56,021 nucleotides of DNA. Source: Paenibacillus sp. YN15 (lineage in GTDB: Bacteria; Bacillota; Bacilli; Paenibacillales; NBRC-103111). Each line of letters begins with the position of its first letter. Within the stretch, counting starts at the first letter, position 1. The position numbers and the translations under genes are program-made. The notes below the pieces were generated by a model that saw nothing but the letters and a program-made list of their open reading frames with translations, was not told the origin of the DNA and searched no databases. Positions 34,249-42,184 of this stretch are shown here, in pieces. The stretch spans positions 1-56,021 of the forward strand of contig NZ_QMFA01000045.1 of the NCBI RefSeq assembly GCF_003285005.1, read 5' to 3'.

Positions 34249-35076
34249 TCATCCAAACCGCAGACTGACCTTCTGGCCGGAGGTGTAAATCTTCAGATTC
34301 TCCTGGCCGGAGCAGATCCGCCTTGCCTTTTCCCCGTCCTTGATGACAATCCCGGATAAGTCCGAAACGCCGAATTCCCGAAGCATCGGCGCCATGGGGG
34401 TGGACGGCCCCACCACAACCACCTTTGCCCCCTTGGCCAGGGACAAAAGCCGCGGCAGGGACTTGTTGATCAGCGCCACCGCTGTGATGACCACAAATTC
34501 AGCCTCCGGCAGCAAGGCTTCCGCCGCCCATTCCGGATAATCCCCCTCCTGGGGAGCAAATTCCAGCACGGACAAATCGCATACCGGCCGGAACAGCTGG
34601 TCCAGGTAATGGAAATGCCCCACCACCGCCACCTTTTTACCCCGGATGGCATTCTGATAGGAAATAAAGGGGTCGTGAACCCGGTCCTCCGCGAACCGGA
34701 CATGGGACACCGGCACCCCGTTGTTCACCGCCACCGGCAGCGCATTGTAATAGGCGTTGATAGCAGCCTGGCCTACGCTGGCCTCCTCCAGATTCCATGA
34801 TTTGACACAAGCGGCCAAGTCCTTCAGCTTCATGCCCGGAGGTTTGGACAGCATCCCCACCGGTCTGGTCCGCCCGGCTACAATGCCGCTGAAGCCGAAC
34901 CCCAGCTCACTTTCCACCAGCACCCGGCCATGGCCGCAGACCAGATCCTTCACCAGACAATCCTCCGGAATACCGTCGATCATAGCGTCATATAAGGCCC
35001 ACATTCTCCCCGCTCCCTCCCTGTCAAGCTTTTTCACCCCGCCCATAACGGGCCCGCAGCACAGGCTTCCTGTCAT
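34249..35076 (-). CDS. DUF364 (putative heavy-metal chelation) protein
   Basis: A 275-residue protein of the DUF4213-DUF364 family. The N-terminal enolase-N-like part (LVCGHGRVLVESELGFGFSGI) is followed by the signature CVKSWNLEEASVGQAAINAYYNAL and a Rossmann-like C-terminal domain (KKVAVVGHFHYLD, VVVVGPSTPMAP). A structure of a relative from Desulfitobacterium led to a proposed heavy-metal chelation role; no reaction is established to my knowledge. Both ends are packed into the operon (ATGA with the ABC gene). Confidence 0.85.
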   Translation of the reverse strand: MTGSLCCGPVMGGVKKLDREGAGRMWALYDAMIDGIPEDCLVKDLVCGHGRVLVESELGFGFSGIVAGRTRPVGMLSKPPGMKLKDLAACVKSWNLEEASVGQAAINAYYNALPVAVNNGVPVSHVRFAEDRVHDPFISYQNAIRGKKVAVVGHFHYLDQLFRPVCDLSVLEFAPQEGDYPEWAAEALLPEAEFVVITAVALINKSLPRLLSLAKGAKVVVVGPSTPMAPMLREFGVSDLSGIVIKDGEKARRICSGQENLKIYTSGQKVSLRFG

Positions 35077-36092
35077 TCTCCGCCTCTCACCGCATCCGGG
35101 CCGATCCGCTCCCCCCGGCGCAGCCGGTGGCGCACCTCCAGCATCCGGCTGTCCAAAGCTTGGATAACGGCCAGGCTCTCCCGTTCTTCCGCGGAAGCCT
35201 CCAGAATGCCGGCAATGCCGCCGTTGCGGATGACAATCCGCTTCCCTGCGCTTAGCGCCAACACCGGGTCATGGGTGGACATCAGCACCATCTTGTCCTG
35301 TCCGGCCAACAGGCGGACGGCCTCCCGGCGGTCGATGCCCGCATTTTCAATCTCGTCGATGAGCACAATGGGCGATGCGCTCATATAGGCCGTATCCGCG
35401 ATCATCAGAGCCCGGGATTGGCCGCCGGACAGCTGCGTCACCTTGGTATTCATGGTGAACTTCTCCCCGGCCAGTTCATTGGCGCAGGCAAAGCATCGCC
35501 GGATCACGCTCTCCGTATCCTCGCAAAGCCGGCTTTGCGCGTGCATCTCCAGAAACTCCGCCACGCTCAGATCCACCACAAAATTCATGTTCTGGGACAG
35601 CTGGGCCACCAGCTTGCCCTCCATAGAAAAACGGAAGTCGTCATCCACCGCGTCGCCGTTGATAAGAATCCGCCGCCCCGTAGGCGTATCTCCCTGGGCG
35701 ATGCACTCGATATCCCCAAGAAGCCTGCTTTTGCCGGAGCCGGTAGGACCGACAATGCTGATAATCTCCCCTTTGCGGATGGTAAGCTGCGCGTCCTCCG
35801 GCTCACCGCTTTTGTCCCGGCCGCCGAGAATGGTCAAGGAGCCAATCTCCTGCAGAAACGAAGGATTGGCCAGAACCGAGTCCATGAACTCCTCCAGCTG
35901 GGCCAGCACCTCGCCGGGAGTACATCCGAACTCGGCCAACCGCTCCGCGTTGGCATATGCCAGCGCCTCAGGCAGCGGAAGATGCACGGGCAGCAATTCC
36001 AGGTTCAGATTCAGGAAAAAATCCCGGACAACAGGATATTGCCGCTCCAGCTCGGCAATGGTGCGGGTGTGGATCAGCTCGGCATAGGTCAT
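35073..36092 (-). CDS. Atypical ABC ATPase with an extra N-terminal domain
   Basis: A 339-residue ATPase without a membrane domain. Residues 1-85 form a helical domain (IAELERQYPVVRDFFLNLNL ... EFGCTPGEVLAQLEEF) resembling DUF1858/ScdA-N-like modules. The ABC domain follows with Walker A GPTGSGKSRL, signature LSGGQSRA and Walker B IVLIDEIENAG. The UvrA/EttA-like acidic end (DEIENAG) and lack of a partner permease in this operon suggest a soluble, non-transport ATPase. ATG 36092 overlaps the GTPase stop (ATGA). Confidence 0.75.
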   Translation of the reverse strand: MTYAELIHTRTIAELERQYPVVRDFFLNLNLELLPVHLPLPEALAYANAERLAEFGCTPGEVLAQLEEFMDSVLANPSFLQEIGSLTILGGRDKSGEPEDAQLTIRKGEIISIVGPTGSGKSRLLGDIECIAQGDTPTGRRILINGDAVDDDFRFSMEGKLVAQLSQNMNFVVDLSVAEFLEMHAQSRLCEDTESVIRRCFACANELAGEKFTMNTKVTQLSGGQSRALMIADTAYMSASPIVLIDEIENAGIDRREAVRLLAGQDKMVLMSTHDPVLALSAGKRIVIRNGGIAGILEASAEERESLAVIQALDSRMLEVRHRLRRGERIGPDAVRGGE

Positions 36093-36784
36093 GGCGCATA
36101 CCCGAAATCCATTTTTTTCAGCATCCCCATCTGGTAGCTCTCTCCGATCCGGGTTTCCCCGGTGCAGTAGGAGCATACGGAGGCAGGCGTGGTGAAGCGC
36201 AACCGCATGTCCCGCAGAGTAAAGGTATCCGGCGCCGCGGCCACATGCTTGCCCAGCATAAATGCCCCTTGGCCGGTTATGCCGTTAACGTGAAGGATGG
36301 AGGCACGGCTGTTCACCTGCCGGACATTGAACCGGAACACCTCCCGCTCCGCCTGGGAGACAATATCCCCTTTGGTGATCACCGCCAAATCGGCCAGCTT
36401 GAGCATGGGCCCGATTTTCCGGGGAGTGTGGATGCCGGACAAGCTGTCGATGACACAAATGGCCAGAATACCGCGGATATGGGGGGAGCACCGGTTGCAA
36501 AGCCCGGCGCTTTCGGTAATCAGGAGATCCAGTCCCGCTTTGCGGCCCCAATCCACCGCATCCTCTATATTGCTGACATAGAAATGATCGGGGCATACCT
36601 TCCCCGAGTACCCCACCTGCACATCGATGCCCGCTTCCCGGTACCGGTGCTGGTCAAAGGACGTGAGGCAGTCGAATTTGACCACCCCCAGCTTCCAGTT
36701 TTTCTCCTTCAGGGATTCTGCCAGCTGCAGGATGACCGAGGTTTTGCCGGATGACGGAGGGCCGGCTACTGTAACAAGCTTCAT
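36089..36784 (-). CDS. G3E-type GTPase (HypB/UreG-like metallochaperone candidate)
   Basis: A 231-residue SIMIBI GTPase: P-loop AGPPSSGKTSV at residues 7-17, DLLITESAGLCNRCSPH with a Cys-rich CxxCxPH metal site, and the base motif ITKGD. A second CxxC (SVCSYCTGETRIG) lies near the C-terminus. HypB, UreG and CobW relatives deliver Ni or Zn to enzymes. First gene of the operon, divergent from the FecCD-type importer. The metal is unknown. AGAGGTGGG precedes ATG 36784. Confidence 0.82.
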   Translation of the reverse strand: MKLVTVAGPPSSGKTSVILQLAESLKEKNWKLGVVKFDCLTSFDQHRYREAGIDVQVGYSGKVCPDHFYVSNIEDAVDWGRKAGLDLLITESAGLCNRCSPHIRGILAICVIDSLSGIHTPRKIGPMLKLADLAVITKGDIVSQAEREVFRFNVRQVNSRASILHVNGITGQGAFMLGKHVAAAPDTFTLRDMRLRFTTPASVCSYCTGETRIGESYQMGMLKKMDFGYAP

Positions 36785-36805
36785 GCTCCCACCTCTTTTT
36801 CAAAA

Positions 36806-36829
36806 CTAAATATAACCAAATATATTAAT
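36806..36829. promoter_or_regulatory. Operator-like repeat pair, copy 1
   Basis: CTAAATATAAC (36806-36816) followed by AAATATATTAAT (36818-36829). The same two words recur exactly, in reverse order, at 36891-36919. This copy lies between the minus-strand -10 and the GTPase start, where a repressor would act. Confidence 0.5.
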
Positions 36830-36836
36830 TAGTCAT

Positions 36837-36865
36837 AATCTACCTATATTCCTCAAAAAAATCAA
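36837..36865 (-). promoter_or_regulatory. Promoter of the GTPase-DUF364 operon
   Basis: Minus strand: TTGATT (36865-36860), 17-bp spacer, TAGATT (36842-36837). Confidence 0.5.
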
Positions 36866-36890
36866 CAAAAACTTTACTTCTTCACAAATT

Positions 36891-36923
36891 AAATATATTA
36901 ATCTATGTCTAAATATAACATAG
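36891..36923. promoter_or_regulatory. Operator-like repeat pair, copy 2, with inverted repeat
   Basis: AAATATATTAAT (36891-36902) and CTAAATATAAC (36909-36919) repeat copy 1. They overlap an inverted repeat CTATGT-N9-ACATAG (36903-36923) that ends 3 bp before the FecCD -35 hexamer. Confidence 0.55.
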
Positions 36924-36926
36924 TTA

Positions 36927-36956
36927 TTGACAGAGCTTTTCCCATCCTGCTACAAT
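36927..36956 (+). promoter_or_regulatory. Promoter of the FecCDB-type operon
   Basis: TTGACA (36927-36932), 18-bp spacer, TACAAT (36951-36956). A near-consensus sigma-A promoter 26 bp before the TTG start. Confidence 0.78.
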
Positions 36957-36982
36957 TGTCGAAAAAATAGGGAGGGATGCGG

Positions 36983-38002
36983 TTGTACGGTCGCAAGGCT
37001 ATTCCGCTTTTGTCCGCACTTATCTTGCTTCTCCTCGCCATGGTCGTCCTTTCGTTAAATATGGGCCGTTATCCCATATCCCCCGGTCAGGTGCTTCACA
37101 TGCTTGCGCCGGGCATCGGCAAGGACTGGGGGCTTCCCGGAACGGATGAGCAAATGAAGGCCATTTTCTTTCAAGTGCGCCTCCCCCGGATTTTTCTGGC
37201 CTGTCTGGTGGGCTGCTGCCTGTCCGCCGCCGGTGCGGCTTACCAAGGGATCTTCCATAATCCAATGGCGGCTCCCGATGTGCTGGGGGCTTCGGCGGGG
37301 GCGGCCTTTGGCGCAGCCCTGGCCATTCTCCTGGAAGGGTCGAAGCGGGATATTACCGCCAGTGCCTTCCTGTTCAGTCTGGCGGCGGTAGGGCTCGTGC
37401 TGTTCATCGGCCGGCGGGGCAAGGGCAGGCAAATCCTGACCCTGATTCTCTCGGGCATTATGATCGGCTCCCTCTTCTCCGCCTGCACCTCGTTTGTGAA
37501 GCTGGCGGCGGACCCCAATGACCAGCTGCCGGCCATTACCTATTGGCTGATGGGCAGCCTGGCCGGCGCACAGCCTGCGGATGTGCGGTTTATTCTGATT
37601 CCCATGGCCTTGGGGATGATCCCGCTTTATCTGCTCCGTTGGCGGATCAATGTGCTGACCCTGGGCGAGGAGGAGGCGCGGGCCATGGGGGTGCATACGG
37701 GCGCCATCCGGATGGCGGTGATCTTCTCGGCCACCCTGATCACCGCCTCAAGCGTAGCCGTCAGCGGCATGATCGGCTGGGTGGGCCTGGTGATCCCCCA
37801 TCTGGCCCGGAAGCTGGCCGGTCCCAATTACAGCCGTCTGCTTCCGGCCTCCATGCTGACAGGAGCGATTTTTCTTCTCACAGTGGACAATGTCTCCCGG
37901 AATGTATGGGTGAGCGAGATTCCTATCGGTATTTTAACGGCGTTTATCGGGGCTCCGTTCTTTCTGGGCTTGATTCTGAAAAATGGAGGAAGCAGCGGAT
38001 GA
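36983..38002 (+). CDS. FecCD-family ABC permease
   Basis: A 339-residue permease with 9-10 predicted helices of the FecCD/BtuC family, which imports iron-siderophores, heme, cobalamin or other metal chelates. Typical blocks are RLPRIFLACLVGCCLSAAGAAYQGIFHNPMAAPDVLG and SGMIGWVGLVIPHLARKLAGP. TTG 36983 is preferred: GGAGGG ends six bases before it, whereas ATG 36977 abuts that site. Head of a permease-ATPase-binding protein operon, divergent from the GTPase/DUF364 operon. Confidence 0.88.
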   Translation: MYGRKAIPLLSALILLLLAMVVLSLNMGRYPISPGQVLHMLAPGIGKDWGLPGTDEQMKAIFFQVRLPRIFLACLVGCCLSAAGAAYQGIFHNPMAAPDVLGASAGAAFGAALAILLEGSKRDITASAFLFSLAAVGLVLFIGRRGKGRQILTLILSGIMIGSLFSACTSFVKLAADPNDQLPAITYWLMGSLAGAQPADVRFILIPMALGMIPLYLLRWRINVLTLGEEEARAMGVHTGAIRMAVIFSATLITASSVAVSGMIGWVGLVIPHLARKLAGPNYSRLLPASMLTGAIFLLTVDNVSRNVWVSEIPIGILTAFIGAPFFLGLILKNGGSSG

Positions 38003-38796
38003 GCATTCAGGTGAGCCGGCTTCGGTTCTCTTACCGCAGCAAGCAGCAGGTGCTGCATGACATTACCTTCCGTCTGGACCAGCCGTCGCTCCTGTGCCTT
38101 CTGGGTCCCAACGGGGTGGGAAAAAGCACCTTGTTCCGGTGTATGCTGGGTTTGCTTAACGGATATACCGGGGAGATTACGGCGGCGGGACAGGATATCC
38201 GCAAGCTCAATCCCGCCCAACTGGCCCAATTGGTGGCGTATGTGCCCCAATCCCACTCCCCGGCCTTCAGCTTTTCGGTGCAGGATATGGTGCTGATGGG
38301 CACCGCCTCCCATTTTTCCCTGATGTCCTCCCCCGGCAGAAAGGAGCGCCAACTGGCTGACGAAGCCATGGACAGGCTGGGGATTCTTCTCTTGCGGGAG
38401 CGCAGCTTCCTGGAATTAAGCGGCGGCGAACGCCAATTGGTGCTCATCGCCCGGGCATTGGCCCAACAGGCGCGGATTCTCCTCATGGACGAACCGACGG
38501 CCAACCTGGACTACGGCAACCAGCTAAGGGTGCTGCAGCGTGTGAAGGAGCTGACCCATTCCGGCTATACGGTTATTCAATCCACCCATAATCCGGATCA
38601 GGCCTTGCTTTTTGCCGACCAGGTGCTGGCTATGAAGGAGGGGCGGGTGTTTGCATGGGGCTCTCCCGGCGAGGTTATGAATGAAAGCCTGCTGAAGGAG
38701 CTGTACGGCGTGGACATTTCATTGGAAAGGCTGTACGGCGGAGCGGTTTCCGTCTGCATCCCCAAGTTTGCGGTTCCGGCTGAGGCATTAATTTGA
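37999..38796 (+). CDS. FecE/BtuD-type ABC ATP-binding protein
   Basis: A 265-residue ATPase: Walker A GPNGVGKST, signature LSGGERQLV, Walker B ILLMDEPTANLD, and QSTHNPDQA as the switch region. ATG 37999 overlaps the permease stop (ATGA). It energises the FecCD-type permease. Confidence 0.9.
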   Translation: MSIQVSRLRFSYRSKQQVLHDITFRLDQPSLLCLLGPNGVGKSTLFRCMLGLLNGYTGEITAAGQDIRKLNPAQLAQLVAYVPQSHSPAFSFSVQDMVLMGTASHFSLMSSPGRKERQLADEAMDRLGILLLRERSFLELSGGERQLVLIARALAQQARILLMDEPTANLDYGNQLRVLQRVKELTHSGYTVIQSTHNPDQALLFADQVLAMKEGRVFAWGSPGEVMNESLLKELYGVDISLERLYGGAVSVCIPKFAVPAEALI

Positions 38797-38821
38797 CAAT
38801 ATAAAATGGAGAGTGAATCAG

Positions 38822-39973
38822 ATGAAACGATTGGGATTACGCTTTGCAAAATGTGGACTTTCAGCCGTATTACTGACTGCTTGGCTTTCCGCCTGCGGCT
38901 CCTCCGGCAAGGAAACCCCGGGAGCCGCTTCAACGGCTTCTCCTGCTGCCTCTGTTTCGGCGGCCGCCAGTTCCTCCCCTTCCCCCTTCCCATCCGCTCC
39001 GGCTTCGGTAACCTTCACCGATTCGGCGGGACGCAAGGTGGAGCTTCCCGCCGGGATTGACCGGATCGCCCCTTCAGGGCAGCTGGCCCAGATGGTCCTG
39101 TTTGCCCTAGCCCCGGACAAGCTGGTGGGCCTGTCCAACAAATGGAGCGGCGAAGCGGGCGCCTTCATGGACGAGAAGTATCTGAAGCTGCCGGTATTCG
39201 GCCAGTTCTACGGCTCCGCCAATCTGAACAAGGAAGCATTGGCTGCCGCCAAGCCCCAGCTGATTATCGACATCGGCGAAAAGAAAAGCAGCATTGCGGA
39301 GGATATGGACGGGGTGCAAAAGCAGTTGGGCATTCCCACTGTCTTCGTGGAGGCCACACTGTCCTCCATGTCTGCCGCTTATGATACCCTGGGGCAAATT
39401 CTGGGGATGCCGGAGGAAGCCAAGGTCCTCTCCGATTACACCAAGGAGATCTACACCACCACCACCGATACCATGAAAACAATCGGCGACAAAAAAGCCA
39501 AGGTGCTGTACAGTCTTGGAGATACGGGAACCAATGTGATCGCCAAGGGCTCCTTCCATGCCGAGGTGCTGGACCTGATGGCGGACAATGTGGCCGTGGT
39601 GGATAATCCCTCCAGCAAAGGCACAGGAAATGAAGTTTCTCTGGAGCAGATTGTCCAATGGAAGCCCGATGTCATCCTATTCGCCCCAGGCAGCATGTAC
39701 GGCAAGGCTGCCGCCGACCCTGCCTGGAAAACCATGAAGGCTATTTCCGGCAACAGCTACTACGAGGTTCCGGCCAATCCCTTCAACTGGCTGGGCTCGC
39801 CTCCTTCCATCAACCGGTATATGGGGATGATCTGGCTCTCCGAGCTGTTGTACCCGGATTCCTTCCAGTATGACATGAAGCAGGAGGTCAGCCGCTTCTA
39901 TACCCTGTTCTACCACAGCAAGCCGCTGACGGATGAGCAGTATAAGAGCCTGACGGAAAAGGCGATAAAATAG
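38822..39973 (+). CDS. FecB-type substrate-binding lipoprotein
   Basis: A 383-residue lipoprotein. The signal ends AWLSAC, followed by a long Ala/Ser/Pro linker and a periplasmic-binding-protein class III fold (VTFTDSAGRKVELPAGIDRI, KPQLIIDIGEKKSS, WKPDVILFAPG). ATG 38822 is preferred over GTG 38813, because GGAG lies ten bases upstream. Relatives bind metal chelates; a segment NPFNWLGSPPSINRYMG is typical of tungstate/cobalamin/heme-type members and leaves cargo open. Confidence 0.88.
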   Translation: MKRLGLRFAKCGLSAVLLTAWLSACGSSGKETPGAASTASPAASVSAAASSSPSPFPSAPASVTFTDSAGRKVELPAGIDRIAPSGQLAQMVLFALAPDKLVGLSNKWSGEAGAFMDEKYLKLPVFGQFYGSANLNKEALAAAKPQLIIDIGEKKSSIAEDMDGVQKQLGIPTVFVEATLSSMSAAYDTLGQILGMPEEAKVLSDYTKEIYTTTTDTMKTIGDKKAKVLYSLGDTGTNVIAKGSFHAEVLDLMADNVAVVDNPSSKGTGNEVSLEQIVQWKPDVILFAPGSMYGKAAADPAWKTMKAISGNSYYEVPANPFNWLGSPPSINRYMGMIWLSELLYPDSFQYDMKQEVSRFYTLFYHSKPLTDEQYKSLTEKAIK

Positions 39974-39984
39974 GACAGCGGAAA

Positions 39985-40025
39985 AAAAGCAGTCCCCCTC
40001 CATCCAACGGAAAGGGACTGCTTTT
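39985..40025. terminator. Bidirectional terminator between the FecB-type and ThrRS genes
   Basis: AAAAGCAGTCCC / GGGACTGCTTTT, a perfect 12-bp stem between convergent genes. Confidence 0.9.
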
Positions 40026-40047
40026 GTGCTGAATATGCGGCTGCCGC

Positions 40048-41778
40048 TTATTTCCGGGCGGCGATATCCTGCCGGACCAGCCGGATCATCTCATCGGGAC
40101 TCATGCTGCCCAAATCCCCGACCTCCCGCTTGCGCGCCGAAACAAACCTTCCTGCCGCTTCGGCATCCCCCACTACCAGCATGTACGGGATTTTTTCCAT
40201 TTGCGCCTGGCGGATTTTGTAGCCCAGCTTCTCCCGGCGCAAATCCGCCTCCGCCCGGATTCCTTCCTGCCACAGAGCTTCCCGCACAGCCAGCGCGTAG
40301 TCCGCATGGGCTTCCGAAACCGCCAGCACCTTAACCTGCACCGGCGCCAGCCAAACCGGGAAGGCTCCGGCATAATGCTCAGTCAGCATCCCCATAAACC
40401 GGTCAATGGAGCCGTACACTGCCCGGTGAATCACCACCGGACAATGTTTGCCGCCGTCCTCTCCCACATAAGTCAGCCCGAACTTCTGAGGCATCTGGAA
40501 ATCCAGCTGGATCGTGCCGCATTGCCAGCTCCGTTTCAGCGCATCCCGGATATGGAAGTCGATTTTCGGCCCGTAAAAGGCGCCGTCCCCTTCATTAATT
40601 CGGTAGGGAATCCCTTCTTTTTCCAGAACGTTAGAGAGCGCCTTCTCCGCAGTTTCCCACAGCTCCGCCGAACCCATGGAATCCTCCGGCCTTGTGGACA
40701 GCTCGACGCTGTATGAGAAGCCGAACACGCCATATACCTGACTGATGAGGGAAATGACTTGGGCGATTTCCTCCTCAATCTGCTCCGGCCGCACAAACAA
40801 ATGGGCATCATCCTGGCAAAAAGTGCGCACCCGCATCATGCCGTTTAAGGCCCCGGAAAATTCATGGCGGTGCACCTGACCGAACTCCGCCAGCCGGATG
40901 GGCAGCTCCCGGTAGGAATGGAGGCTGTTTTTGAAAACCAGCATATGCCCGGGGCAGTTCATCGGCTTCAGGGCATACGCATCCTCATCCACCTGAGTGA
41001 AATACATATTGTCCTTGTAGTGATCCCAATGGCCGGAATGCTCCCATAACCGCCTGTTCATCATCAGGGGAGAGCGCCCCTCCCGGTAGCCCTGGCGGTT
41101 CTGCGCCTCCCGCAGAAAGCTCTCCAGCTCCGAACGGACCACCAGGCCGTTGGGCAGATAAAAGGGCATACCCGGCGCTTCCTCGGAGAACATAAACAGC
41201 TCCAGCTCCCTGCCCAGCTTCCGGTGATCCCGCTTTTGCGCCTCCTCCAGCAGGAGAAGATGCTCCTTGAGCTGCGCCTTTTTGGCAAAAGCTGTGCCGT
41301 ACACCCGCTGCAGCATCCGCTTGGACGCATCCGCCTGCCAATAGGCCCCGGCCGCATGAAGCAGCTTCATGGCCTTGATTGCTCCAGTGGACGAAAGCGG
41401 CGCTCCTTCCTGCAGATCCAGAAAATTCCCCTGTGCATACAAGGCTATTTTTCCGTCTGCCTGCTCAGGCTGCCCGGAAAGCAGCTCCAGCTTATACGGC
41501 TCCAGGCGGAGCAGCAGCGCCGCGTCTTCCCGGCTCACCAACCGGCTTGCAATGGGCCGGTCCTCGCGAATGATCTGCTCCATTTCTTTCTCTATGGCGT
41601 CCAGATCCTCCGAAGTGAAGGGCTTCGCTACGTCGAAATCATAATAAAACCCATCCTCTGTGACGGCGCTTGCCCCCAGTTTGACCTGTTCCGCCCCGTA
41701 CAGCTGCTTGACGGCCTGGGCCAGCACATGGGCGGCAGTTTGGCGAATGGCCTGCAGCAGGCGTTTTTCCTTTTCCAT
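40048..41778 (-). CDS. Threonyl-tRNA synthetase paralogue lacking TGS and editing residues
   Basis: A 576-residue class II synthetase. The catalytic core is intact: zinc ligands C275 (PMNCPGH), H326 (CQDDAHLF) and the His of VVIHRAVYGSIDRF, and the C-terminal anticodon domain starts near FPVWLAPVQV. The N-terminal TGS domain (about 60 residues) is missing. In the N2 editing domain, the HxxxH pair reads Q13/H17, and the CRGPH element reads QEGAP (Cys to Q123, His to P127). Editing of Ser-tRNA(Thr) is therefore probably lost. ATG 41778 follows GGAGGAG by six bases. Controlled by a T-box, so induced on threonine starvation. It is likely a second copy, with a housekeeping thrS elsewhere (inference). 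Confidence 0.9.
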   Translation of the reverse strand: MEKEKRLLQAIRQTAAHVLAQAVKQLYGAEQVKLGASAVTEDGFYYDFDVAKPFTSEDLDAIEKEMEQIIREDRPIASRLVSREDAALLLRLEPYKLELLSGQPEQADGKIALYAQGNFLDLQEGAPLSSTGAIKAMKLLHAAGAYWQADASKRMLQRVYGTAFAKKAQLKEHLLLLEEAQKRDHRKLGRELELFMFSEEAPGMPFYLPNGLVVRSELESFLREAQNRQGYREGRSPLMMNRRLWEHSGHWDHYKDNMYFTQVDEDAYALKPMNCPGHMLVFKNSLHSYRELPIRLAEFGQVHRHEFSGALNGMMRVRTFCQDDAHLFVRPEQIEEEIAQVISLISQVYGVFGFSYSVELSTRPEDSMGSAELWETAEKALSNVLEKEGIPYRINEGDGAFYGPKIDFHIRDALKRSWQCGTIQLDFQMPQKFGLTYVGEDGGKHCPVVIHRAVYGSIDRFMGMLTEHYAGAFPVWLAPVQVKVLAVSEAHADYALAVREALWQEGIRAEADLRREKLGYKIRQAQMEKIPYMLVVGDAEAAGRFVSARKREVGDLGSMSPDEMIRLVRQDIAARK

Positions 41779-41820
41779 ACTTGACTCCTCCATTCTCTGC
41801 ATTCAGGTGAATAAAAAACA

Positions 41821-41857
41821 AAAAAACGCATCGTCCCCAAAAAGGGACGAGTGCGTT
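41821..41857 (-). terminator. T-box terminator of the ThrRS gene
   Basis: ACGCA-CGTCCC / GGGACG-TGCGT stem (with a small bulge), followed on the minus strand by TTTTTTT. It is the off-state hairpin of the T-box. Confidence 0.88.
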
Positions 41858-42131
41858 CGGCTCGTGGTTCCACCCTGGTTCAACCTGGCCCAAGTCCGCT
41901 TCCATACAGGGAAGCCGGAGCAGGATTCAGGTCCTTGAAGGAGTCCGTTAACGGAAGACCGGCCGGTACCGGATACTGCCGCGGCCACAGAGGCGCAGGG
42001 TTCACCGGTACTGCTCCAAAGGGGTAACCTGCGCATCCGTTGCCGGAGAAGCTTTCAGCCGGTGGCTTCTCTCTCTGAACGGCCCGTAAATGGCGGTCAT
42101 GTCTTTGGTCAAGCGCTGTGCTGTATGAATT
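41821..42131 (-). ncRNA. T-box riboswitch (threonine)
   Basis: The minus-strand leader contains the T-box core AGGGTGGAACCACGAG (41876-41861) directly before the terminator. It also has the stem I landmarks AGAGAGAAGCC and GAAAGCTTCTC. In the specifier region GGTGA-ACC-CTGCG, the codon ACC (Thr) lies at 42001-41999. Uncharged tRNA(Thr) should stabilise the antiterminator. The specifier position is inferred without folding. Confidence 0.88.
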
Positions 42132-42137
42132 GAACTC

Positions 42138-42167
42138 ATATTACCAGCGCCCGTAGCCAAAAGTCAA
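42138..42167 (-). promoter_or_regulatory. Promoter of the T-box-ThrRS transcript
   Basis: Minus strand: TTGACT (42167-42162), 18-bp spacer, TAATAT (42143-42138), just after the Gfo/Idh stop codon. Confidence 0.75.
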
Positions 42168-42184
42168 GAGGCATTCATCACCAT

